Shown here one piece after another: positions 46,647-64,000 of a DNA stretch of 64,000 nt (position 1 is its first letter; every line of letters starts with the position of its first letter). Made by a program: the position numbers and the translations under genes. The stretch lies in the NCBI RefSeq assembly GCF_028389875.1, contig NC_084682.1:8442001-8506000 (forward strand). Reading direction: 5' to 3'. The stretch comes from Rhea pennata. Taxonomy: Eukaryota; Chordata; Aves; Rheiformes; Rheidae. The notes under the pieces were generated by a model that did not search any database, was not told the DNA's origin, and saw only the letters and a program-made list of their open reading frames with translations.

Positions 46647-49600
46647 CTATTGACATTTGACAAAGCTTTTAAGGTCTTCAAGGAATTTAATATACTCTTG
46701 GTGCTCCAGTGCGGTGCTGAGCTCAATTAACTCATCAGCGAATGTGTTGTCTACTCCTCGATCAGCCAGGAAATCCATTAAGTGATCGTACAGAGCCTGG
46801 AAGGAATGAACAGAAGACTTACTGAGCAGAACATACATATGGGTTGATTTTAGAATGCTCCATGGCAGCAGGCTTTTCTTTCTCTGAGGAAGATCAGACC
46901 TTCCTCCTGCAGGAGACCAGACATCTCCCCATGCCCTTCTTCAGCAGGCCTGGCCTTGGGTGTGACACTCGGAGGGAAGGGGACGTGGCACAGGTCATTT
47001 AAACTTGCTGTTATCAGTAAACTCAGCAGTACAAATGAGCTGCAATCTGGAGGTCCTCAAGTGACCATAGGACCCAACAGAAAGTCTGTCAAAGACTGCA
47101 CATACCAAGAAGCTTTGCCTGTCCCCTCTTTATAATACTATGACCTTGGGTGTAAATTGTTTTAGTAGTGTCTAGAAGGGGTGGAAGCAGTTAATATCTT
47201 AAGTAAACACTTGTTTGAGACACCAAACCTTTACAGTTATCAGCACCTTTCTTCATGTTTTTAATCCTACTTAACTACTCCAACTGCAACACGTTAACGA
47301 TTGTTGGTTCCCTCTCTCTCCCAACTAGAACACATTAATTACTATTGCTTAGTGCAATAATGCAAATGCAAAAAGACTTCCCCCGTGTCCAGCCAATCCT
47401 TTCAGTCTTTCTGCCTCACAGTCTGTACTCAATGCTGCAGTAATCTGTCATTCGGGCTATTCCAGTCTGCCAGTCACGTTTCTTACCACAAGTCCTTTAG
47501 GAAAGTAGAAAGATTTGGAAATCTAATCTGAATGTTCAAGCTACTGACAGCATTGAGACTATGGATATTGAAATGTGTGATTTTATTTTTTCTTGCACAC
47601 TGGTATTAGTGAGCAAATGATTCATTTTGGACTTACAGAAGTCCAGTAAGTCACAAGTAATAACACATTTATTGTAATTAATTTTGTCTGAAATCAGAAT
47701 GGAAAAAAGTAGTATAAGGTACTTTAGAGCATGCTACCAACATAATGTGAACACTTCCCAAAGAGAGACACTCTAAAATCACATGATTAATGTGCACAAA
47801 AATTAAACTACATGTTACATTAAACATAGATTAACTGATACTTGAGCAAGTGTAAAAGCATTTCTAAAATGCAATGCAGCTGGGAAAAAGCATCATAAAC
47901 TTCTAAAGCCTGAAACAGAAGTGGTTTCAACATGTAGGCCGCCTCCTGCCACTAATGTCACCAGCACTGCACGACTGGTGGGACCACATACCAATCCTCA
48001 GTCTGCAGTGGATCTGAGGCACAGAAAAGCAGTGCCACACGGCAAGCCCGGGGACAGCCAGGCAATTCCCAGTCTCAGGCATCCGGAACAGGACTCGTAC
48101 AGAGCTCAGGAGCTGAGAGCAGGTCCAGAGGAGCTCAACTGCCCTCTGCAGTCCAAGGCCTTGTTAGCTTTAGGCAGCACTTACCCAGTCAAGGGAATCT
48201 GTATTGAGGGTGTAGTTGGTTTCCTTCCAATCTGATTCACCAGTAGGCTGAAAGCTGACCTCTCGAATTGTGAAAATATCACTTTCATCCTCTCCCTCCT
48301 GTCCAACCTGGAACAGGAACGGATGCAAGACAAAGATTAGCCCTAACTACAGGCGCCTTTAGCTGTCTTTTTCATCCTGGAGTGAGAAATATGACACTGC
48401 AGGCAAAATCCCAAGATCACTAGTAAAACCCCTCTCTCTCTCTCGGGCTGTGCCTGTGAAGCTAAGTGCGCACATGCACCAGAACACAGAAAAGCCCGTA
48501 ATAGGTCAGTGTAACGGTTTATGCTGATATAAGTGACTTGATGCAAGTCAATGACCTGATTTTTAAAAAGATTAAGAACATCTTCTGCACAGTTCTTAAT
48601 CTGGCCTCAGAAGTCTGTCTAACCTCTGTCAACAAGGTGTGTTGTTCCATCTACCTCCCCCCTGCCCCCCTGTTTTTTGGCTAATCCCTACTATTCTTTG
48701 ACCTTTGTGAAACTTCAGCATCAATGAGATTTGCAAGTTATTTATAAGTTGTATTAAATGTATCTTGTTTGGGCCACTCTTGCTTACCTGTCTCAGTTTG
48801 CCTTGCAGCTAAAGAACCCATACCTCGTTTCTCTAATTCAGTAAAATAGCCTATAAGTGGCTGATTAGAAAAGCAAGGCCAAGAAAGAAGGAATGCAATG
48901 GAACATCTCCCCAGAGTTTATTCTTGCAAGCTCTTAAAGCCTTTTTTTTATGTTAAAAAAGAGAGGTAAGACTGCATATTCTGCAGATTAAGAAAACCAG
49001 CAGACCATACAGAACAATTAGATTCAAAAGTGGCACAACTACACTACAGTCAAGTATGTGATATGCAGGGAGCCACAGACTGGAGTTAGCTACAGCTGAC
49101 ACCTGAGCAGCTCAATACTCACCTCATCTTCAGGATAATGGCAGTCAAGAACAAGGGTCTGTTTTGTATCATCTTTTATTACTTCCACGACAAAGTTTGG
49201 AGTCGATGTAATATCAGGCTACATAAAGGGAAGAAAAAAAGTCCTATCAACATGGGAGCCTGTTCAGGAGCCAAAGTGCCCAAGGTACAGCCCAACAACA
49301 CAACCCATCCAGCACACAGGCTGTTCACAGTCGCTCTCTTTCTCGAGAGCCTCTTGGGTTGTCCTGGCCGAGGCATCTTCCTCCACCCTCACCCATGGCT
49401 CTTCAGCGCCTTCTCTGCTCTGCACCTGGTCACACAAGTATGACAGTAGCTGGAAGCATCTACCACCACCTCAACAACCCAGAGAGCCTGCAACTCACCC
49501 AGATGCCTCTCCCTCTAAACAAAAATCACCAATGGGCTATAAAATCATTCTGAGTGCAGGAGTTGCTCTTGCCTGCTCTCCTTCACATGGGAAATTTGGC

Positions 49601-51751
49601 AGTGCACAAAGACTTCCTACACGCATGCGTGGACCAAGCGCACTGTGTTCTCAGTAGATACGGCCATGCCCAGCGAAGAGGAGCAGTGTACAGTCTTCCC
49701 AGCTGCATGTACTAAGCCATAATGTGCCAAAATAAATACTGTCATTCAAAAAATGCAAATTAACTGCTAGGAACCACAGACATACAATGCAGTTTCATTC
49801 CCTACTTGTTCAACCAATGTCAGTGTAGATCAAGCATCTGCCTCAAATTGTATTGCTCATTTACAGTTTTACCAGTATTTTTACTAACAGTCTTACTAAA
49901 AAGGGGTGTCAGAGACATTTCTAACCAACAAAACCATGCAAATGTCATGTGAGTAGTTTTGCATTTTGTTGGTATAGCCTATAAACAGTACTGTCAGTTA
50001 CACCAGCGAGGCCAAGTGCAAAACGCAGCATTTACTGTGGGAGGTTCCAGAGGCAGCCATAAAGTCAGATACCTCAGTTCCTTTATTTCTGCTTATACCG
50101 AACGCTCTCCCACTCACTGTCTTTCTGCTGCAGAGAGAAAAGGGTCACAGCCAAATGAGAGGCAACTGAGGAAAATATGCATTATGTGCTTTATGCACCC
50201 AAATATCAAATGAGAGAAAAAGCATTAGGGCAAACCACTAACTTTCCTGTGTGCTGACATCCGTAATGAAAGCGTACATAAAGAACAAGCTCACCTCCTG
50301 CTCATTAGGTTTCTGTTCTCCTTGTGTTTCCTCTTCTTCTTCAGCAGATGGTGGAATGCTGTTATTGATGTTGAATGTCACCGTTATCCTTCAAAAGAAC
50401 CATAAGCAATTATTTTAAACGCAATAAGGAAAATAAATACTGCATCTCTTATTTGAAACTTTTGCAATGGGGACAACATTTCGGACATTGAATTCACACA
50501 TCATGAACAAGATTCAAAATACTTTACATGTTCTGTTTAATTTGTTCTTCTTTCATATGGTATGTAATCCAGTTTAGAGTCCAAGATGCGCAGTCCAAAA
50601 ACAAAACTGACTTCCTCCCATCACTCTCATAAGCAAGCATTTCTCAGGTTAGAACTTGAACAGATTTAGACTGAATTCTTATTTTTAAATGCAGGAAAAC
50701 CTCACGCATCTTTGCGGCACATAAGACAAAGCAAACTTATATGACAAATGCTTTGTGCCAAGGTGGTAAAATATCAGGCTTATACAACGCATACAGTTTG
50801 CGCAGCCTAGACAGACAGTTGTACAAACAATACAAACATGAGGAAGAATAACGTTATGATTAGTTTGTTCACATAAGCATGCTTGCCCAGGTGAATCCTT
50901 ATAAACACCAAGTACTTGTTCACACTTACTTCTCACCAGCTATTTTCCGGACCAGTTTGGCCTCTGTGCCATGGACTTCCAGCTCCCATCCTCCAGAAAT
51001 CTTGGGCAGAGATTTATGTTTCTGGATCTTCTTCTCCTCTTTTATTTCATCTGTCAAAAACTCTGCAAACGCTTTGTCTCCTTAGGAGGCAGGAACAGAA
51101 AAAAGAAAGCAAGAAACGCGTTGAGCACAGGCAGGCCCTGGGCATCGCCCCTTCCCCCAGCGACGCCCCGGGAGGAGGGAGCAGGGGGCGGCGCCGGGGG
51201 CCGAGGCCGCTCCGCTGCCTCCCCCCTTCCCCCCCCCCCCCCCCCCCCCGCGCACGCCGGGACACGTGCGGCCGCCTCGGGCCTCTCCCCCCCCCCTCCC
51301 GGGGGGCCCTTCCCTGCGCCTCTCTCGCGATGGGGTGGGTGGAGGAGGCTCCCTCCCCGCCATCTCCCCTCAAGGGGGGGGGGTGGGGGGGGCTCCCTCC
51401 CCGCCATCTCCCCTCACGGCGGTGTGGGGGGGCTCCCTCCCCGCCATCTCCCCTCTCGGCGGGATCCCTCCCCTCCGCCTCCCCCCGCGCCCCGGCCCCG
51501 CCCGGCTCACCCTCGGTGTGGAGGCCGCCGCAGCCGCAGGAGACGCCGCCGGCCGAGCTCCGCCGCGGGCGCAGCAGCGCCGTCCGCCAGCCGCCGCCGC
51601 CCAGCTGCCACAGGGAGCGCGCCAGCGGGGCGGCGGCGGCGGGCGGCGGCGGGAGCGCGCGGGGAGAGGAAAGGGCGGCGGAGAGGAGGCGGCGGGGCGG
51701 CGGCGGCGGGCGCAGGGCGGCGGCGGCGCGCAGGGCCCGGGCGAGCAGCAT
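46647..51751 (-). CDS. C1QBP: Complement C1q-binding protein (p32/gC1qR), complete, 6 exons
   Basis: C1QBP (MAM33 family) forms a doughnut-shaped acidic trimer, mainly in the mitochondrial matrix, where it supports mitochondrial translation; it was also described as a receptor for C1q globular heads. Exons 5' to 3' on the minus strand: 51751-51511, 51080-50930, 50388-50295, 49218-49123, 48307-48185, 46796-46647. They total 855 nt, that is 284 residues plus stop (human 282). The first 76 or so residues are rich in Ala, Leu, Arg and Pro with almost no acid, a typical targeting presequence. The mature protein should begin at LHTEGDK (about residue 77), matching the human mature start LHTDGDK. 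The core shows SGGWELEV, FNINNSIPP, TPNFVVEVIK, LDCHYPEDE and DWALYDHLMDF, and it ends SFVKCQ (human SFVKSQ). The acidic loop (SAEEEEETQGEQ) is kept but differs in sequence. The start codon lies in a CpG island with two ETS sites just upstream. Identity is secure. Confidence 0.97.
46797..48184 (-). other. C1QBP: Last C1QBP intron
   Basis: A 1.4 kb intron between the GTAAGT donor and the CCAG acceptor. No repeat family or exon was recognised. Confidence 0.75.
48308..50929 (-). other. C1QBP: C1QBP introns 2 to 4
   Basis: The introns are 48308-49122, 49219-50294 and 50389-50929, separated by the two small exons 49123-49218 and 50295-50388. They hold no recognisable repeat family; short open frames in them lack family resemblance. 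Confidence 0.7.
51229..51249. repeat. C21 homopolymer in C1QBP intron 1
   Basis: Twenty-one consecutive C on the + strand, hence G21 in the C1QBP pre-mRNA. Runs like this are error-prone in sequencing, so the exact length is doubtful. Confidence 0.9.
51347..51485. repeat. Minisatellite in C1QBP intron 1, 25-base core
   Basis: A 25-base core beginning GGCTCCCTCCCC and ending TCTCCCCTC occurs at 51347, 51391 and 51431, with a partial copy at about 51461. Copies are separated by variable G-rich spacers, giving steps of 44, 40 and 30 bases. Confidence 0.92.
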
Positions 51752-51796
51752 GGTGCGGGCGGCGGGGCGGGCCCGGAGCAGAGGACACCGCCTGGC

Positions 51797-51821
51797 CCGG
51801 AAGTGCCGCGAGCGCTTCCGG
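51797..51821. promoter_or_regulatory. C1QBP: Inverted pair of ETS (GABPA-type) sites upstream of C1QBP
   Basis: CCGGAAGTG at 51797-51805 and its inverted form CTTCCGG at 51815-51821 lie 46 to 70 bases upstream of the C1QBP start codon. Paired ETS sites bound by GABP (NRF-2) are common at nuclear genes for mitochondrial proteins. Binding here is inferred from sequence. Confidence 0.7.
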
Positions 51822-51889
51822 CGCAGCGCGACGCTGCTCCCGTCCTGCCCCGCGGCAGCGCGCGCGCGCGCCCCAGCCCGAGGCCGCGG

Positions 51890-51902
51890 GTTCGAGTCCC
51901 GC
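51890..51902 (+). promoter_or_regulatory. Pol III B-box-like 13-mer, first copy
   Basis: GTTCGAGTCCCGC preceded by GCGG gives a perfect match to the B-box consensus GGTTCGANTCC and can form a five-base stem with a seven-base loop, like a tRNA T arm. No acceptor or anticodon stem can be drawn, so it is not a tRNA gene. It could bind TFIIIC or be chance. Confidence 0.4.
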
Positions 51903-52210
51903 CTCCGGCGGCGCCGCGCCCGTCCGGGACCGCACCGCCGCCCCGGATAAAAGAGGCGTAACAGGGCTGCACGACCACGACAGCTGCTCGCCTACAGCAG
52001 CTGCAGAAGGATGCGGTTCCATAGGGCAGTTCACTGCTCTTAGGAGCTAAAAATAGCAAACGCCACTCATAAAAACATCAGTATTTACCAGCTCTCCCCC
52101 CCCTGCGCTCAGTACTGTTCAAAGGGCCACAGAAAAGCTTCAGAGAGGTGGAGAAAACGCTGCGGCTTCAAGATTGACTGCAACGACAGAAAGCACCCTA
52201 AGTGGTGAAA

Positions 52211-52216
52211 GCTTTA
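52211..52216 (-). terminator. DHX33: Candidate distal DHX33 polyadenylation signal
   Basis: AATAAA on the minus strand within GCAGAAATAAAGC. A second AATAAA at about 52768-52773 is an equally good alternative. Confidence 0.45.
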
Positions 52217-52329
52217 TTTCTGCATATCCTCCCTCTTCTCTACTAGAAAAAGTCACCTTTCTGGCAAGTCCTCAGTAATTTACTCAGAAAGAGGACAAAC
52301 TCTGATTTTTTTGTAGCCTTTCACAATAA

Positions 52330-52570
52330 ATATTTTCGAGGGAGGCGCGACCAGGGCAGCCTGCCACCCGCCTTTACGCCTTCGCTTTGTCGAGAAGTTG
52401 GCGCCGCGGCCCTGTATCGCCCGGCGCACAGCAGAGCAGCCGGCGCCCGCGGCAGGGCTCTGCCTGCGGAGATCGGATACCCCGGCATCAAAGGAGGATT
52501 TTCACTCCCGGCTCCACCCTGGCGTTCGAGTCCCGCGCGGTACGCCGAGCCCAGCCTCGCTGACCCGTGC
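52330..52570. other. GC-rich, CpG-dense patch with no assigned gene
   Basis: About 240 bases rich in CG, 600 bases upstream of the C1QBP start and separated from its island by AT-rich sequence. It contains a second copy (52524-52536) of the GTTCGAGTCCCGC 13-mer. No coding match was recognised. Confidence 0.6.
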
Positions 52571-54960
52571 TAACATTTCATCTTAAAATCCGAAGTGCTG
52601 CAGTGACACTGAAACCGCAGATTGCTTAAAGCAGGTACTCCCCACCCGAATTCAAAGTGCTGCTACTAAGACTTGAACCTAAATGCCCCTGTGATCATTT
52701 CTTTTCGCTCTACAGCTTTCCCCCCCCTCACAAAATACCCCTGGGACTAGGATTTTAGCCATCACTCTTTATTAGGGGGAAAAAAATGTACAAATTAGTT
52801 ACTTCTAAATCAGTTCCCTATTCCCTTAAACAGTCTGCTTAATTAGACTGCCCAAGCAAAATGTGCTTTTATTCCATTTTCCCCTACAGACGCACTCTGC
52901 ATAACCAAGGAATAGTTACATACAGTGCTTTGATCATTCCCTGCAGTTTGTGTGAGTTACAACTGAAATAGCGTAATCTTAAAATATCAATCCAAAACTA
53001 TAGCTGGTCATACATACAAAAGTGGCAACTGTTGCCTGTGCCCCGCACACTGGTGTGTTTTTTTACCACTAAGGAACAATACCACAAAGAGGCACAACGT
53101 AGGGATGTGAGTCCGTTTCCAGTGGATCCCTGCAAACATTCAGTATCACTCTTCCCAGGAACAGGCTGAGAGACAAGACTGTAAACTGGATTCCTATTTA
53201 CTCTCTTTGGAGACAGCACGTTGCAGATCAGCACAAGTGAAATTCCATTTAGAAAAAAAGGGGGGTGGCAGGGAAAAGGAGGAGGAAAGGCATCTGCCCC
53301 AGTTTTCCCAGAGAGAACCAAGGTAAGTCAATACTGGGCACCCAAAGAGAAAGCATATTGCAATGCACTGTGTAACCATGATGTGTGTAACCAGAAAGGA
53401 CATCTAATTAAATGGAAAGTGCAGCTTGTTCCCACAGATCACACAAGCAAAGCCATCAGCTTATTTACTCCCCAAGCAAACGGAGTGAATACGGGCTTGC
53501 CAAAATGACTGCATCCCTGAGCAGTCCCATTAAAATGTCGTAAGTAGATGCCTGAAGAATACAAGAAAGAACTGAACACCACTTTAGTCAAAGAGTAAAA
53601 ACCCCATCACAGCCTATGTTAGCTAACCTCCCTATATTATATGACACTGCATTTACAAAACAGCTTCCTCTCCCACCCTTTCATATAACAAATCTGCTTT
53701 AGTTCAACTCATCCAAAAGTCTATACAAATTAATACACTGTGTCAACAGAATCTGTTGAAACTGGAAGTTACCTCTCCCAGAGAGGTTATTTTAGAAGTA
53801 CTTAGGATATCATTTAAGAACAACTTAAGATTTCCCTCCACCCACACAAAATCACAATGGAACAAATCCATTTTCCTTCACACTAAATAATAAGTTTTAC
53901 CTTTGGAGTGGTTCTAGTTTCTTAATTCTAGTATTTAAAAAGAGGATTAAGATTCTTATTGCCACTTCCCTCCAATAGGAAAAAAAAAAGATAGCTAGAT
54001 GCCAAGGGGATATGGAAAAATAAAAATTACTAATGGTGGATCTATGGTTCTCGACAAACAATGCTAAGCTCCAAACTTCTCATGGAGAGCCAAAGTATAA
54101 CTGGGGACTGGAACGGGGGAGAAGCACCAATGTCAGAGCAGAAGAAACTTTGAATGATTCCAGCGCCTTTAAAGGAAGCCTAGACTCTAAACTACATCTT
54201 CATACTTGGTTTGCTGAGTTTGCCTCAAATTACCCTGACTAGCTGTTGTGGACGCCGTACCAACTCCAAAGTCAGAAGTGCTCAGACACAAAGTGGGGAA
54301 AGACCTAAGTGTTTGCTGCTAAAACGTTCCATCCTGCCCAGGAGTGAGTCCCTCCTCCTGCTTTACGAAGTTTGACTCCCTAGAGGAAGAAAACCACCCT
54401 AGACAGAGCAGATTGGCCCTGTGGCTCCTAGTGGTAAGAGGCAGATACTGAAAATCTATGGCTGCCTCCTCCACATTCATCAGACACTGAGGAATTACAT
54501 GTCCTAACAGCAAAAGGTAGAACAAAGACAACATTAAATGCACAGGTGGCTGGACTGCCCCTCTTAGAAAATACTACCAGCCCCTGAGACACAGACACAG
54601 GTGATGAAGACCTGTCCAAGTATGTGACCCCATTAGTAGCTTTCAGACAGTCCCAAATGACATGGTGAACGTGACATGCAGGCAGGAAGATGTTTGATGA
54701 GGTAAAAGACAGTAGCACCTCCCTTCTAGAAATAGTTTAAAAAGGCATTTTTTCCCTGTATGTAGAGATTTAAATTTTCTTCTCCTTTTTTTGCCAATAA
54801 AACCTGCTAATGATATAATCATGATCATCAAAAAAATGCCAAGTCTGCTCAGAAGAGCTCTTAAGACTTCATTTCGTCCTAAACAAACTCATTAACACTT
54901 ACTGAAGTTTAAAAACTGGAATCAGATACCAGCTCCCTTCCCCCTCACAACACAGATTTA

Positions 54961-54996
54961 TCATTCACACATACACGCACACATACACACACACAG
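54961..54996. repeat. CA-rich microsatellite in DHX33 3' UTR
   Basis: Imperfect CA and CATA units. Confidence 0.9.
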
Positions 54997-55223
54997 AGTA
55001 CTTGTTTCGTTCCTCTTTTACAAATTAACTGCTATAAAGGATGATTGTTCTAAGCCATGGAGACTTGTGAGGTCTGGCTCTCACAGAGAAGCCATTTTCC
55101 TCAAAGGTTTTTACCTGATTTACAAGGCAAAGCTCTACCATTTCTGCACATTCTTACCAAACAAAATACAGTCTTATTGAGTGAGCCTAAAAATCCTGGA
55201 CGCAGTGGCTCCGGACCCAAAGG

Positions 55224-63848
<8,625 letters not shown>

Positions 63849-64000
63849 CTAAGGAAGCCACCATCACAAAAAGCACAGGCACAAAGTTATTTACATTTCT
63901 CATTGCCATCGTGTCAAAAAAGGACCACAAAGCGCTCTGGCCACCACACCAGCCAGAGCCAATTAGGGCTGTGGGGAGAGCTTTGGAAAGCATATTGTGT

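Larger units (their letters stand above)
51115..51965. promoter_or_regulatory. C1QBP: CpG island over the C1QBP promoter, exon 1 and intron 1
   Basis: Dense CG dinucleotides and more than 75% G+C by eye, bordered by AT-rich sequence on both sides. Several long open frames on both strands here are by-products of the base composition. Only the minus-strand frame from 51751 to 51511 matches a protein family. Confidence 0.9.
52190..55223 (-). other. DHX33: DHX33 3' UTR (end inferred)
   Basis: About 2.4 to 3 kb from the stop codon to one of two AATAAA signals on the minus strand, at about 52768-52773 or 52211-52216. No exon is visible in it. It contains a CA-rich tract at 54961-54996. If the distal signal is used, the UTR also includes the GC-rich patch at 52330-52570. 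Confidence 0.55.

Noticed and set aside
51490-51505. Long minus-strand continuation of C1QBP exon 1 into intron 1
   Set aside because: The family sequence stops exactly at the GTGAGC donor after LHTEG and resumes with DKAF in exon 2; the rest is intron.
51885-51909. Possible tRNA gene (T-arm-like GCGGG TTCGAGT CCCGC)
   Set aside because: No matching acceptor, D or anticodon stems could be drawn upstream, and no T-run terminator follows nearby. Kept only as a B-box-like site.
50916-52059. Several long overlapping open frames (230 to 360 codons) on both strands near C1QBP
   Set aside because: They lie in a CpG island with very high G+C, are full of Pro/Arg/Gly/Ala, and match no family. They are a composition artefact around the real C1QBP exon 1.

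Overview
This is about 64 kb of vertebrate nuclear DNA, most likely from a bird. The proteins read directly as orthologues of five neighbouring human 17p13.2 genes. The only interspersed repeats I recognise are fragments of CR1, the dominant avian/reptilian LINE. Introns are fairly short, and CpG islands sit at the promoters. Species cannot be fixed from this window alone.

Layout, left to right: RABEP1 (rabaptin-5, + strand) enters already inside the gene; sixteen coding exons are visible, from 199 to the stop at 25560, followed by a long 3' UTR. NUP88 (- strand, 41330 down to 30071, 17 exons, complete) converges on it. RPAIN (+ strand, 41485 to 44508, 7 exons, complete) starts head-to-head with NUP88 across 154 bp of CpG-island promoter. 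C1QBP (- strand, 51751 down to 46647, 6 exons, complete) converges on RPAIN. DHX33 (- strand) has its ten 3' coding exons between 63848 and 55224; its 5' end lies beyond the right edge. All exon boundaries were placed by hand using GT/AG sites, reading phase and recalled human proteins. The three complete genes sum to whole codons: NUP88 723 aa, RPAIN 224 aa, C1QBP 284 aa.

The genes do not form one pathway. RABEP1 is an endosomal Rab effector, NUP88 a nuclear-pore protein, RPAIN an importer of replication protein A, C1QBP a mitochondrial matrix protein, and DHX33 a DEAH-box helicase linked to ribosomal RNA synthesis and innate sensing. What links them is architecture: a divergent promoter (NUP88/RPAIN), two tail-to-tail pairs (RABEP1/NUP88 and RPAIN/C1QBP), and a tandem pair (DHX33 then C1QBP).

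Non-coding content: two clear CR1 fragments and one degenerate one, many microsatellites, a small minisatellite with a 21-base C run in C1QBP intron 1, two promoter CpG islands with readable ZNF143-like and ETS motifs, and three CpG-rich patches that no exon explains (in a RABEP1 intron, in the RABEP1 3' UTR, and between C1QBP and DHX33). I found no CRISPR array, tRNA, rRNA, retrovirus or novel gene cluster. The window looks like ordinary conserved gene territory, and the findings are regulatory or structural leads rather than a new system.
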